From assembly GCA_029964075.1 (NCBI GenBank), contig CM057149.1, positions 12,968,465 through 13,032,464 of the forward strand: 64,000 nt of DNA, read 5' to 3'. Origin of the DNA: Patiria pectinifera. Lineage: Eukaryota > Echinodermata > Asteroidea > Valvatida > Asterinidae. Below the pieces are notes generated by a model. It was not told the DNA's origin, searched no databases, and was given only the letters and a program-made list of their open reading frames with translations. Shown in pieces: positions 13,101 through 22,430 of the stretch; positions within the stretch are counted from its first letter, which is position 1, and every line of letters starts with the position of its first letter. The position numbers and the translations under genes were made by a program.

Positions 13101-16100
13101 TTACTGAAGACACACAGCTGTCAACCATATAACCAGTTGACATCATAAGACGTGATAACAAGCACTGGCTGTTTTTATTTATACACAGGCACGACTGATG
13201 GATTAAGACGTCAAGATTGCCTCGACTCGCCTCTGGGTGACGTCTAAACATCCCTTGTGCCTGTTGTACAAACACACAAAGTCTGTGAAGTCCGTGGAGG
13301 CGGGCCGTGTGTTGATCTTGAGTCGGTCGTTGTGCACGGCCTATTGTTGTACAATTTACAAAATGCATGCTCCAGTGCACACCCCGGAGCATTGAAGCAT
13401 ATGAGGTTTCGGCAAAAAATATCGTACAAATACTGTTGAAAGTACTCTTGCAAACCAGAACTTTTTCGCAACAGCTCTCATTGGTTTTGGACACGTTTTC
13501 CAACCGAGGAGTCCTTGATTTTGTTTCTTTCCGTGATTCATCGATGATGTTGCACGTGTGTGTCCTCGATTTACATGTACACCATAAACATGCCCATGTA
13601 TACACGTTTGTTTGTTTTGCATACCTAGTGTGGACATTCTTTTGTTTTCGTGTAGTTAAAGAAAACCTTGTGAAAAAAAAATCATTTTACTCAAACTGTG
13701 AAACTCTTTCAACCCAATTTTTTTCTGTGATTCCCTTTATTGTTTCTCTTCATTTTGCCATGGATAAACTCAACCCCAAAATGCCTCTGGATCTGTTTTC
13801 CAGAGAGGGGAAAACCTTGTGTGGACGTGGGCAAGTCCACACAACGTCGCTGCTACCTGGTTTATGTGGACATCTTTAGTTCAGAAGTCCACACAGTGAA
13901 TGTAATGCTTGTACATGTACACCCAAACAGAAAGACACACAGAATGAATTGCAATATCTCCCTCCAGCTTACAGCCAGGGGGATAACAAGTTAAATGCCA
14001 TGTATGTTTACAGAATTACCAGTAACCAATTTAAAACTTTTTTCCCATTAAAGTTATTAGAAATTTGACTCCCACATTTCCACGAACCTTAACCAAGGAG
14101 AAAAAGCCAGTCGACCTTTTGACGCTGACCCCAAACAAGTGTCTGAACTGACTGGTGAAGACGTGGACCGCAGCACCGGTGGTGAAACCGCGGACTAGTG
14201 GCTCCGACAGGTAGATGGTGACAAAGCCCAGCCTGAATAAGGCCATAAGGAGCTGTGCATAATGGTTAAACAAAAGTGAGATTCAACTACATGTTCAAAC
14301 TGAGTCAGGAAAATACATGTTCTGGTCAGTCTGTTCCGATGTAAAGATGATTTCTTCCACTTCATAAGAAACAGTAAGAAATACTCATTTGCAGCACAAA
14401 TCAAATGTGAATAACAAATAACTTAAAAGCAATGAATACAATACACAGAAGAGAGAAAGATCTTTTTCAGTCTAAGGCCAAAAAAAATAAGTCTCCGGTT
14501 TCTGGTACATGTATGTGCGCGCGTCGCCGTAGCCATGAGCGTCGGCAAAATGAAAAAGTTTTTTTTTCAATAAAAGACGTCTCAAAACTGCCAAACTCAC
14601 TGGTTTGACTGGAATCCTGCTGCTGCACAATTTTAACGTGTTTTTAGATGGGGTAATGATCGAGAATAAGCTTTATGTGGCCTCTCTGGACTCCCATATA
14701 TTTTCACTAAGTTTAGTCGGGCACCAGTCCTCAGCCGACATTTGAAGCAAAAAAAAACAGGTAAAAAAAAAAAAAAAGCCGCATCACCGCACCACTTTTG
14801 GGCAAGCTCCATACCAGAAACCAGACACTTTTTTTTTTTGCCTAAGGTTGTGACTTGCGTTCAATTTTGTAAACATTTAGCAAATGTTTTAAATACCATT
14901 TAAACATTTTAATGTTTAGCAATTTCACAAAGGCTAACGCCTGCCCATTATGTCCGCAGATTGGAAAGATTGACATGATAAATCAAACACTGATTGACGT
15001 AATAAATACCGGGCAGTCATTGAAAAAGAAAAAAACTTTACTACGTATACCCCAAATGTAATCAAGCATGCAGTGCTTTTAAGGTTTTGTAAATTAAACA
15101 GGTTTGAGAAATTTGTTAATTATTTTTGTAAATATGCATGTTTAACTCAAAGGAAGAGCACATGAACGTGGGTTTCATTTTATAATTTGGTTTTCGTTTA
15201 AACGTTTTTGAAAGTGTGTAAACGAATTAAGGATTTTTTTTGTTTAAACGTTTACACAGGTAAACGTCACATCCTTATTTCAGTCCAGTCCATTGGCCTG
15301 TCCAAAGAACTTACTTTGCCATCCAGATACTCACTGAGCTAATAATATCAATATTTCAGAACAATGCTGTGATGACAATGTATCAGTGTTTCTGCCCCTT
15401 CCGATCTTGAAGAAGCAACGACTAATTGTTGTGAAATTTGATATACCAACTAGACTCTCATATGTACAGCACGTCCCGAAATCCAGCAACATTTTTTTTA
15501 CGAGGCTCTGGCGTCGCCGCGGAAAGACGTATCGCCATTATTTTTATTTCATATTAAACCTTGGAATCTTAACGTTATCCCTGGTAAGTATTTGCTTGAT
15601 TTTCAAAAGGGTTTTGAACATGATTCGTGTTCAAATAAAGGCATGTCGAAAACAAGCTCAACCGATTTCTTGGAAAGTCAATCGTACACATTTTTTTCTA
15701 ATGTGGAAATGCTTCGTCATATTCATCTTGTCGCCTTTTACTTTCTGTGTTTTCTTTTCTTTTCGATCCACGTAGACTACATGTACACCTCAAACATATT
15801 CATAATATTGTTCTTCTTTTCAAGTTCAACATGTTTTTAATATAAATCAACTGTTTTCATTTTTTCATTTTTATTTCAACAGCTTGTTGACTCGAGTTTG
15901 CATCAGATGTACCGCATCACAGATTCTCCTTGAAATCGGTTTGAGTTTTTATGCATCTATTTGATCACGAATAATTAAAAAGTCTTTTTAAATATCAAAC
16001 CAATACTCGCCAGGGATAAAGTTAAAATTCCAAGCTTTAAAGTGGTATAAAAATAATGGTCGTACGTGTTTCCACGCCAACGCTAGAGCCTTGTCGCTAA

Positions 16101-19100
16101 AAAAGTTGTGGGTAGTTTGGGATGCACTGTAGTACATAATGCTAAGTTTTGCTTAATGTGTACATGTACATGCATGCACTCACCGAGTGGTGCCCTAAGT
16201 ATGCTCCGCAAAGGAATGCATCTTACTAGCGTTTTCCTTGTCCAAATGTGAAGTACATCACAATTTTGACCACAATTCAAGTCATGAATAATAGAGGATG
16301 AACACTAACAAAGAAATGCCTTTGTCGCTGTTCATTGAGAAACTTGCGAGTTGACTTGGGACTGGAGGGCTTGTGCAAGACTTGTCTTGGGAGCCACCAC
16401 AAGTACCATTCATGACTAAATTGCTTTGTCCTCTCTATTTTTCACCAGAGGTGTTCCGCATATAAAGGTTAATGTGTCATTCCACCGGCTTGGGAAGCAG
16501 TGCATGTTACATCCAAATATTTGGTTATATTATTAACATTTCAATGCATTCTAAACAATTGCTCAACATAATATTTGTCTTAGGGTGTTTCAATACTTGA
16601 GAAAGTTTGAAATCATTTGAATGTACTGTGACAAAAATATGGGCAAAAATGTATTTTATTTCGGATGTAACATTGACACCATGTCAAATGTTACATCCAA
16701 ATATTCTTTTTTTGCCATATTTTACATGCACATGTATTACCCAAACTGACAATGCATATTTATAACTGGACACCTAATGCACCAAGAAAAGCTTTTGTTT
16801 TGGTAAAGTCAGGGTTCAAATATAGCAGAAACAACACCTTAATGTGGATGTAACGGTGTCAAAATCACTCAATGGAAGTGTGACATTTGGGGTTGACACG
16901 GTGTCAATGTTACGTCCACAAACACTTCTGCTCCATTTGATACCTGACTTCCATAACAAAAGCTTTTCTTATTGTATTGCACGTATAGTAAGAAGAACGT
17001 AAAGTGAATTTGGGTAATGTTTCACAGAAATTTTTAAAAAGGTACAAATGTCATATTTGGACGTAACATTTACACGGTGTAAATGCTACGTCCCAAATGA
17101 CATTTTTGCTCATATTTTTGGCAAAATGCACTGAAATGATTTAAAACTTTCTGCAGTAGTAAAACACCCCCAAAAATATTACGGACAGCAACCGCTAGCA
17201 AGGCACTCATGCTTTTCATAATATGGTCATAGGTCACACATTGTTCCCTAACATCGAGGAATGACCCTAATCTGTTTGTATCCTACATGTACCTGGACAA
17301 TCCCTACTGCCACAGCTAATGCTGACGCCACATAGACCCTCTGTAGGTCACTGTCCTCATCTGTCTGCTCAATAGCTGATGATGCAGCATTGCTTGGGTC
17401 GCTCAGTACCCGGTCCACTGCATTGCCCGTCATGATACACACCACAGCAAATGTTCCTGCAAACATTAAATAAACAACTCTGCTTAAGTCTCATAGTGCT
17501 TTTATACTGCAATACAATACAAAAGGATTTTCGGTTCGCTTCCTTATTTTAAATATGGTGGAACATCGCTATACAGTGGAATGTCGCTATACTGAACACC
17601 GCTATACCAAACATTCGGCTATACTGAACATCATCCTTGGCTCCCGATTTTTGTGTACAAAACCAACCGAACATTGTTGTTGAAAACCGTCAACAGAAGA
17701 CTGAAAGTGGCTATTATTTCCCCAAGGCATAGAAGGGGAAAGCCACCCATCAATGTAGGTAGTAAGCTCAAAACTGTGAAATTACATAATTCAATAGTCG
17801 GCACGTGTTCGAACGAAGTCGGCTTTCAGTAACTACCAGGGCGTGCAGGGTGAAGTTATGAAGGGTGCTATTTTTGAAAAGTGAGTACCGGATCATCGGC
17901 ACCTCAAAATCGCTATACCGAACTATCGCTATTACGAACATTTTCTGTGGATCCCGCGATGTTTGTTATACAACGTTATAGCGGCGTTCCACTGTACCAA
18001 ACATTCTGCTATACCCAGAGATGAAACTGGCATATGGCAAAAAAATCGGAAAATGTGCCGAAGAAAAATACGTGTCCGAAATCTGGGCCGCGCTGCATTA
18101 CACACATGTACATGCATGTACAATACACTTCATGCCCAATTTCCGGACACCAACTCCTGCTTTATTTTCGATTCAAACAAAATTTTACTGTGAAAAAAAT
18201 GGTTAGTGTTTTCATTGCATAAAATGCCCGAATTACGGTTAGAGTAACGGAGTCATCAATAAAGAAGTTCACATCTTACTTGAGAAAGTCTAGGGAAAAG
18301 TCCGAAAGACAAGGCACTGTTCATGGTGCCTCAATCACGTCCATTCAACCACACAACTCCACTACTCCACTTGCATTCATACGTGGGGAAAAATCAGGTA
18401 TTATCGTCTTTCTCTTCTAACAAATGCCAGTGAAATGTTTCGCTAATGCTCTCTTCGCTATCCTCGAAATAGTCATCACGATTTTTAAGGCATTGTATTA
18501 TGTATAACTAAATTTGAAACCTCCGAAAATCGCACAGCATAATGATTTTATCCACTAGATCGTTCACAAGGCTACCCGTTCGGCGGGGCCGTTCCCGACC
18601 GCCATGTGCTAGCAGATGGTACGGTGCGGTACGTACGCGCGCTGGTACTCATTACGTGCAGTACATGCACGCACGTGCGACACAGTGATTTTTCCATGTC
18701 GCCTGTCAATGTTTAACCTTTTGTCCAGCCGGAGAAGGCTCCGATCAGTGTTATGCCCTGTTTTTTCTACCGTTGAAACACTCCAATAACGACTGGTGAA
18801 AGAGATTAAAACTACGTTCGTGATGATTTTAACGTGCCATTTCCATCGACTTTTCATCGACTTTTCTTCGAAATTATGATTGAAATAAAATGACATTTTG
18901 TGAGAAAAATCCTTACTAAATCAAATTTTGTGGGACACACTGTAAAAAAATCGGAAATTTCGTTGGAAAATTCAAAAAGTCGGTTTTCCGATTAAAATCG
19001 GAAAAGTTTCATCTCTGTATACCGAACATCGGCCTTGGCTCCTGATTTAACAGTATAATGGAAAATGTCAACAGAAGAGTGACAAATGCATGGCTATTAT

Positions 19101-21671
19101 TGTTTCAGTTATTCCCTTGATGTGTCCGTTAAGGTTTGTACAGGAAAACTTCCCAAGGACTTGGCTCAGGTCCTTGGGGTTATTGTTATCACAGGAAACC
19201 CATTGTACGGCTTCATGCGGAATATACAATGTACATGTACCAAATACATGTACTGGAATATTCGATCATCAACCGAATAATCAAATACCTTTTTGCCGGT
19301 TTGAATATTTGAAAACAAAACGAAATACGCACATACGCACGACTGTGATGTTATTTTAATCGTAAAGTTGCAGGGCTTTATTGTCATGTGCCACTTTTTG
19401 TTGACGATAACTTTTTTGTCGATGCCGATTTATTGTTCCCCTCTTTTTAGCAGAGTAAAGCCCTTTTACAGTTGTAAAATACTTCGTCCAAAACACTCCA
19501 GCGCCCTACATCGATCGCCGCATGCAGATTTGAACTGGCGTGCTCTGTGCGCAACTTTTCACCGCCGCAGCAGGCAGTTGCCGCTGGCAATTTTGAATAT
19601 CCAAATATTCGGTCAAACGCAGTTTCGAGTAATCGAATATCAAATAATTTGAAAATGAACAGCCTTAACCCACTGTCTCAAGTCTAGAGTTTAAAGGGAA
19701 TGTACAACATTTGCTTTTTCTGCAATTTTCAGAAATAATTGGATTTGGAGGATTAGTATGTTATAGCAAATATTGTTATAATGATTTGTTTCACGTTTTG
19801 GGCTTGTGGATGCTGGAAAAAAAACCAAGAAAACCTAACAATATTCTTGCAGTCTAGCTCCCTGACCCCACTTCAGATGAAACGGAGCAATTTATAGACT
19901 TTGGGGAATTGTATGGTCGGAGAATCAGTCTAGCTGGCTTGTACCCCTTCACAGGTGTGTAATCAATTGCAAAGAAACTGCGGAATAACTAATTATGGAA
20001 AATAAGTAGCAGTTTTTGAAATATAGCCAGTTTTCTCCAACGCTGGTCAGCCGACCAGCTTTGGAAAAACACAATTTTCCTTGAAAAGATCAGCACACTA
20101 GGAGCAATGATTTTACAGGATGTAAATGACTGTCATTCCCTAGCAAACAAGTAAGGTATTTCGTAATAATTTGATCATTTCGTTTGTGATGTTTGCAAAT
20201 GTTGTATCTTCCCTTTAAGTAAGGAACAGCTTTCATTTTGCAAATTACTGAAGAACTTACCGGCGGAGATGTGGTGTGACGTTCCCATAATGCTGTAAAT
20301 TATCACCGCGAAGAAAGCCACATACAGACCGTAGACAGGCGGCAAGGAAGCCAGGAGGGCATAGGCCATAGCTGAACCAGAAATAATCATTCAGATATTG
20401 GGATAACGAGAAACAAGTAAATGGTTAACACTGTTGTAGAAATGTAAGGACCCTTTTGAGGGGCAAAAAATGTTCTGCTGCCATTTCAACGGAAATTCTC
20501 TTCTTGCACCTATTCATAAACAGTTGACTCTTGTTTACAAGCTCTGTTAATAGAAGTTGTGGTTATAGCAAACATGAAGCCTTGGTCCCGACTGAGCATA
20601 TACACACTGTGTGCACACTGAATGGGATCAATGCTCCTCATAACCCTCCTCCCTGAATCCTTCAAAATCCTAAGTTGCCAAAGTCGAGGAATTGGGGGAT
20701 TGAGGTTACATGGCAAAAGTGTGCTACTGATTTCGTAGGATGCACTTTGTCAAGGTCTTGGGCCGGACCTTGTCTTGTTTTTGCTCAGCCGTGCATCAAT
20801 ATAGGCCTGGATTTTGTTTGAAATCCTCTGCACTGCTCCATGATGTCACTGGCCAAGCCTCAACATATTGACAGTCACTGCCGCAGGATTTTGCAGGATT
20901 CAGGCAGCGGTCACCCCTCCATGGACCATATTCAAGAAATAATGGAGGAATTCGCAGGATTGAGGCTATACAGTGTATGCTATTTTTCCATGAGGCCAAT
21001 TGGCGGATTTTGTAGGATTGAGGCTACATGTACATCCTAGCAAAAAAGGCCTAGGGAGTTAGGTATTAACCCTAAATACCCTGTTCAATCCAACAGGATC
21101 CAAATATTTTACATATCCATTGGTCCCTGTTGGATTGATCAGTCACATCCACCAGAATCCATTAAAATTAAAATCCACCAGGAATTTAGGTGATGGATTT
21201 TGAAGACTCTATTGAGAAACATACTGTACGTATTTTATGCCAGCATGGTGTCCTGAATCCATCAGAATCCATCAGACTTTTGCTGGTGGATTTTGACAGA
21301 TTCAGGATACATCCAGAAGGCCCATCTACAAAATATCCAAGGGGTTATACGGTACCTTGGGGAATCCTGAGTGTTCCCACAGTCAAACCACAGATGACGT
21401 CGCTTAGCAAGTTACGGCGAACCTCGTAGGCCGGCAGCCACTTGAGGATGGGAAACCGACCAATCAGGCACCTCTTGACTCCCTGCAGGGTGCATCGCTG
21501 CCGGCTAACAAACTTCCGTAGCCGGGCAGAGAAGGACTGGTCCAAGTCCATCTGCTCGTAACCTTCCTGGAATGCCTGCTCCGTGTAAACCGGGCGCGAG
21601 ACTTTCATGTTCATGGGCTTGTGCCTTCGCCGGCGTGCATGGTTGGTTTCGTTGCCTTCGTCAGTGGCCAT
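1047..21671 (-). CDS. SLC26 family anion transporter (prestin/pendrin-type), 5' part of gene
   Basis: This is a membrane anion transporter or exchanger of the SLC26 (SulP) family; members move chloride, bicarbonate, sulfate, oxalate or iodide. Ten coding exons are readable: 21356-21671, 20261-20371, 17293-17456, 14088-14252, 12730-12933, 10339-10421, 7460-7607, 4843-4956, 2873-2950 and 1047-1142. Phases match at every junction and the total is 1479 bases, exactly 493 codons. Visible family motifs are [13 protein letters not shown] before the first membrane segment, [66 protein letters not shown] and [16 protein letters not shown]. The N-terminus ([15 protein letters not shown]) resembles SLC26A5/A6 proteins. 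The rest of the core and the cytoplasmic STAS domain are expected left of position 1. Family assignment is firm; substrate and exact orthology are not. Confidence 0.93.
2323..2855 (+). mobile_element. TTAA-type MITE, copy 1
   Basis: About 530 bases that open with gatacaacatttgcaaac and close with the inverted motif followed by ccctttaa. Internal sequence (ggactgttag..gacagtctaaagcat) is shared with the copies at 4995, 6480, 19695 and 32960. It has no coding capacity, so it is non-autonomous. It ends next to the donor of SLC26 exon 9. Confidence 0.8.
2873..2950 (-). CDS. SLC26 coding exon 9
   Basis: 78 bases, phase 0, acceptor tttcttgcag, donor gtaagg. Encodes [20 protein letters not shown] then FSSLPK, a membrane helix followed by the LPxA/LPK turn of the family. 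A MITE end lies about 18 bases beyond the donor side. Confidence 0.93.
3165..3303. mobile_element. Small foldback element (139 bp)
   Basis: Arms of about 30 bases, aataagcctctgtactgatg and its reverse complement at the right end with one mismatch, enclose about 80 bases. The structure fits a MITE or a hairpin repeat. It lies in the intron between SLC26 exons 8 and 9. Confidence 0.7.
3662..4070. mobile_element. Possible MITE with 20-base terminal inverted repeats
   Basis: The left end has ttgacatttgattggaggat and the right end has the inverted equivalent with about three mismatches. The interior of roughly 400 bases has no coding signal. Exact ends and target-site duplication were not resolved. 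Confidence 0.5.
4099..4236. mobile_element. Foldback element with about 55-base arms
   Basis: The left arm starts aaataatgaatgtgttgcat and contains gcaatggtgagagaaat. The right arm is the reverse complement with several mismatches and ends cgttcattattt. Almost the whole element is stem. Confidence 0.65.
4843..4956 (-). CDS. SLC26 coding exon 8 (SLSRSLVQE motif)
   Basis: 114 bases, phase 0 both ends, acceptor gtgctgcag, donor gtaaac. Encodes [47 protein letters not shown] followed by GGKTQ is one of the most conserved stretches of the family. A MITE end lies about 38 bases beyond the acceptor. Confidence 0.95.
4995..5514 (-). mobile_element. TTAA-type MITE, copy 2 (reverse orientation)
   Basis: Opens aagggaatgtacatcattgg and closes caaatgttgtatattccctt taa. 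Reads as the reverse of copies 1, 3 and 5, with the shared internal blocks. It lies immediately upstream of the acceptor of SLC26 exon 8. Confidence 0.8.
5612..5800 (+). mobile_element. tRNA-derived SINE
   Basis: Box A-like tggcctagtggctaggg at about 5623 and box B ggttcgaatcc at 5668-5678 form an RNA polymerase III promoter. After the tRNA-like head come ccttgggcaagccacttcat and ggagtatacatgggtacc, a body seen in SINEs of several invertebrate deuterostomes. Transcription would be on the plus strand. Confidence 0.85.
6009..6190 (+). repeat. Tandem duplication, about 100-bp unit, two copies
   Basis: Each unit contains gcgctcccggctgttgttgt followed by gctgcattcgaat and ccaatcac. The units are about 85-90% alike by eye and are GC-richer than the surroundings. 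They follow a 17-base A run. Confidence 0.7.
6480..7248 (+). mobile_element. TTAA-type MITE, copy 3, with a nested hairpin element
   Basis: Opens gggaatgtacaacatttgca and closes with the near-perfect inverted copy followed by ccctttaa. Longer than its relatives because another element sits inside it at about 6860-7106. The flanking halves align to copy 1. Confidence 0.85.
6860..7106. mobile_element. Palindromic element nested in MITE copy 3
   Basis: Two arms of about 115 bases, starting tgtcacaactgataatgtag, are reverse complements with scattered mismatches and almost no loop. Both flanks carry cagca, a likely 5-base target-site duplication. The undisturbed host sequence (ccagcatctac) can be read in MITE copy 1. 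The arms contain repeated accgataatgta-like blocks. Confidence 0.8.
7460..7607 (-). CDS. SLC26 coding exon 7 (DAIAIAIVG core helix)
   Basis: 148 bases, acceptor ctctgcag, donor gtacgg. Encodes [20 protein letters not shown], then [20 protein letters not shown] and HKYEVDPNQ. The family signature of a helix followed by the AKKHxYxVDxNQ loop is plain. Confidence 0.95.
8586..9106. mobile_element. Second TTAA-type MITE family, about 520 bp
   Basis: TTAA at 8582-8585 and 9107-9110 flank terminal inverted repeats of the form agggacactagatcctg and caggacctagtgcccc. The TTAA targets suggest piggyBac- or Kolobok-type mobilisation. The minus-strand frames at 8694-9068 have no recognisable domain. Confidence 0.7.
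9885..10310 (+). repeat. Dispersed repeat with tgcaaaatcctcc motif, copy 1
   Basis: Blocks of cctcaatcctgcaaaatcc recur four times here. The same blocks occur reversed at 20600-21075 and as a shorter copy at 31105-31350. The last two share an end motif (attaaccctaa..cctaggcc..ttttggctagga). Probably a low-copy transposable-element family of unknown class. Confidence 0.65.
10339..10421 (-). CDS. SLC26 coding exon 6 (short)
   Basis: 83 bases, acceptor cattttcag, donor gtaaaa. Encodes [19 protein letters not shown] and AVVGDIPTG, matching the family pattern of a Gly-rich segment followed by VVGxIPxG. It ends with two bases of the Gly codon, and the next exon supplies the third. Confidence 0.92.
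11930..12600 (+). repeat. Minisatellite, about 670 bp, tactcatactcatgacaagg units
   Basis: Degenerate tandem array of short tactca/tactcg blocks punctuated by catgacaaggt. It lies in the SLC26 intron between exons 5 and 6, ending about 130 bases from exon 5. Likely length-variable between alleles. Confidence 0.9.
12730..12933 (-). CDS. SLC26 coding exon 5
   Basis: 204 bases (68 codons) with acceptor atttgcag and donor gtaagg. Encodes [20 protein letters not shown], then a hydrophobic segment [15 protein letters not shown], a basic loop ([17 protein letters not shown]) and IPIPSELVV, equivalent to the PIPxEL motif of the family. It reads straight into the next exon. Confidence 0.9.
13459..13600 (+). 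repeat. Dispersed repeat, copy 1 (partner at 32286)
   Basis: Shares cgcaacagctctcattggtt, accgaggagtcct and atgttgcacgtgtgtgtcct with 32286-32425 in the same order and orientation. The two copies also keep a similar minus-strand reading frame ([18 protein letters not shown] in the second). That could mean a fragment of an element's coding region or simple similarity. Confidence 0.65.
14088..14252 (-). CDS. SLC26 coding exon 4 ([15 protein letters not shown])
   Basis: 165 bases, phase 0 to phase 0. It encodes [20 protein letters not shown], then [20 protein letters not shown] and [15 protein letters not shown]. The acceptor is ttatgcacag. The donor is weak: gttcgt as chosen here, or gttaag six bases earlier; both keep the frame, so the last two residues (VK) are uncertain. 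Confidence 0.92.
14472..14848. mobile_element. MITE of the ctaaggcaaaaaa family, copy 1
   Basis: Terminal inverted repeats of about 38 bases: ctaaggccaaaaaaaa then gtctccggtttctggta on the left, mirrored on the right. Contains gcgcgcgtcg and aaagccgcatcaccgc, both also found in the copy at 35248-35628. Confidence 0.75.
14848..15272. mobile_element. Possible inverted-repeat element rich in gtttaaacg
   Basis: Left end aaggttgtgacttgcgtt and right end (inverted) aaggatgtgacgtttacc are alike over about 25 bases. The interior carries several tttaaacgttt palindromes. Boundaries are uncertain. Confidence 0.35.
16556..17203. mobile_element. Long imperfect palindrome (foldback), about 650 bp
   Basis: The left arm (aatatttgtcttagggtgtt, gaaagtttgaaatcattt, aagaaaagcttttgtttt) is found inverted in the right arm, with the centre near 16880. 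Smaller palindromes are nested at about 16668-16703 and 17053-17092, both of the form ggaygtaacatt..aatgttacrtcc. No coding sequence. Lies between SLC26 exons 3 and 4. Confidence 0.75.
17293..17456 (-). CDS. SLC26 coding exon 3 (TM3 and extracellular loop)
   Basis: 164 bases. Starts after tttgcag with [16 protein letters not shown] and ends [12 protein letters not shown] at donor gtacat. Between them is an acidic loop rich in S, D and E ([19 protein letters not shown]), typical of the variable extracellular loop in SLC26 proteins. A transposon nest begins about 100 bases upstream of the acceptor. Confidence 0.93.
17574..17994 (+). mobile_element. pogo/Tigger-like MITE, 421 bp
   Basis: Flanked by TA at 17572-17573 and 17995-17996. 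Terminal inverted repeats begin cagtggaatgtcgctatact and end gttatagcggcgttccactg. The CAGTGGAA..ATA termini and TA target are typical of pogo/Tigger (Tc1/mariner superfamily). No transposase is present. Confidence 0.85.
18016..19017. mobile_element. 1002-bp element with cagagatgaaact ends
   Basis: Begins cagagatgaaact and ends agtttcatctctg, flanked on both sides by TATACC (18010-18015 and 19018-19023). Nested in the outer pogo-like copy. The ends resemble hAT elements, but only six flanking bases match rather than eight. No transposase frame was recognised. Confidence 0.75.
19257..19640. mobile_element. Possible inverted-repeat element with tattcgat ends
   Basis: Left gaatattcgatcatcaaccg and right (inverted) gatattcgattactcgaaac share order and spacing of several blocks out to gccggtttgaatatttg. 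Interior about 270 bases, GC-richer. Diverged, so boundaries are approximate. Confidence 0.45.
19695..20214 (-). mobile_element. TTAA-type MITE, copy 4 (reverse orientation)
   Basis: TTAA at 19691-19694 and 20215-20218 flank an element of 520 bases with ends agggaatgtacaacatttgc and gcaaatgttgtatcttccct. This is the clearest copy of the family. Its right end is 43 bases from SLC26 exon 2. Confidence 0.88.
20261..20371 (-). CDS. SLC26 coding exon 2 (TM1-TM2, MAYALLA motif)
   Basis: 111 bases, phase 1 to phase 1. The junction gives [20 protein letters not shown], the SulP consensus motif, then [20 protein letters not shown]. The acceptor is ggttcag and the donor gtaagt, both canonical. A TTAA-flanked MITE ends only 43 bases from the donor. 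Confidence 0.95.
20600..21075 (-). repeat. Dispersed repeat with tgcaaaatcctcc motif, copy 2
   Basis: Reverse-orientation relative of 9885-10310: ggaggattttgcaggattgagg-like blocks recur, and the right end has cctagcaaaaaaggcctagg then attaaccctaa. Confidence 0.65.
21120..21345 (+). repeat. Local repeat of aatccatcagaatcca blocks
   Basis: Short blocks (aatccaccag, aatccatcag, ggtgga) recur in both orientations up to the donor of SLC26 exon 1. It may belong to a foldback element; boundaries were not resolved. Confidence 0.4.
21356..21671 (-). CDS. SLC26 coding exon 1 (start codon, cytoplasmic N-terminus)
   Basis: ATG lies at 21669-21671 in the context aacaATGG. The exon encodes 105 residues plus one base: a basic N-terminus (HARRRRHK), then the family motif [11 protein letters not shown], then [12 protein letters not shown] and [12 protein letters not shown], the start of the first membrane segment. 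The donor is gtaccg at 21351-21355 reading left. An acceptor-like ttgttcag lies about 34 bases before the ATG, so a non-coding 5' exon probably exists upstream. Confidence 0.92.
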
Positions 21672-22150
21672 TGTTTGCTAGTTTTGTTCTGGACTACCTG
21701 AACAATTGAATAGAAAGTTCAAAAGTGTGAAAAATACGATGAGTTTATAAGGCTCAACTTTTTGATCTGATCAGACATTGCATGGGGCTTATGAGATATG
21801 AACCTATCAGCACCTAAATGTACATTGGATTACATTACAATATTCCCTGATACATCAATGAAAACATACATGTACAGTGCTCGGCCAGTTTTGGGCGTCG
21901 CAGTTAGTCACAGCAGGGTGGTTTGGGGCACTACAGGGACTAATGCATCATACACTCTACCGACTACCATTACCAACTGGAGGTTGACTATTGTTGTAAA
22001 GGCTAAAGCAACTCTGCTTTGGTCTCATGACTTGAGTTTAGCTACATGCTTCTTTTTTAAGGGAGGAGTAATTTTCTGGTGATGGGAGAATCGTCCCACC
22101 CCCCAAAAAATCCTTTTTTGACTACCGGTACATGTACATGTAGTTCATAA
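21672..22150. other. Upstream flank of SLC26, no recognised feature
   Basis: Should contain the transporter's 5' UTR, but no TATA box or confident first exon could be picked. The plus-strand 94-codon frame at 21798-22082 has no domain signal. Confidence 0.4.
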
Positions 22151-22159
22151 GGCCAGTAA

Positions 22160-22430
22160 AAGACTGTGTATGCTGTATCAGCTGAAATGTGCAGGTGTGT
22201 ATCAAGCTGACCTACTAAAAATCTACTCGTCGGTGGTAAGACCAGTCCTAGAATATGCCTGCCAAGTATGGCACAGCAGCTTGCCTATTGTCCATCAAGA
22301 ACTGATACAGAAGAGAGCCATATGGTGTATATATCCACTTTATCCAGGTAAGAGTTATAACCCTACATTAGATTCTCTCGGCATCCAATTGCTGCATGAA
22401 AAACATAATGAATTGTACATGGCTTTTGAA
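22160..22430 (+). pseudogene. LINE reverse-transcriptase C-terminal remnant
   Basis: The plus strand reads MLYQLKCAGVYQADLLKIYS then SVVRPVLEYACQVWHSSL and later IQKRAIWCIYP. The pattern S-V-(V/I)-RPVLEYACxVWHSSL followed by (I)QKRA is the region just after the reverse-transcriptase fingers/palm of many animal non-LTR retrotransposons. Only about 85 residues remain; no start, endonuclease or RT catalytic motif is present. Confidence 0.8.

Larger units (their letters stand above)
17556..19110 (+). mobile_element. Outer pogo/Tigger-like MITE, interrupted twice
   Basis: Pieces at 17556-17573, 17996-18015 and 19018-19110 line up with successive parts of the intact copy at 17574-17994. Together they form an older member of the same family, broken by two later insertions. 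The right end of this copy was not found, so it may be truncated. Confidence 0.7.

Noticed and set aside
13367..13879. 170-codon plus-strand frame
   Set aside because: Runs through an SLC26 intron and a dispersed repeat; no domain and no coding-like conservation.
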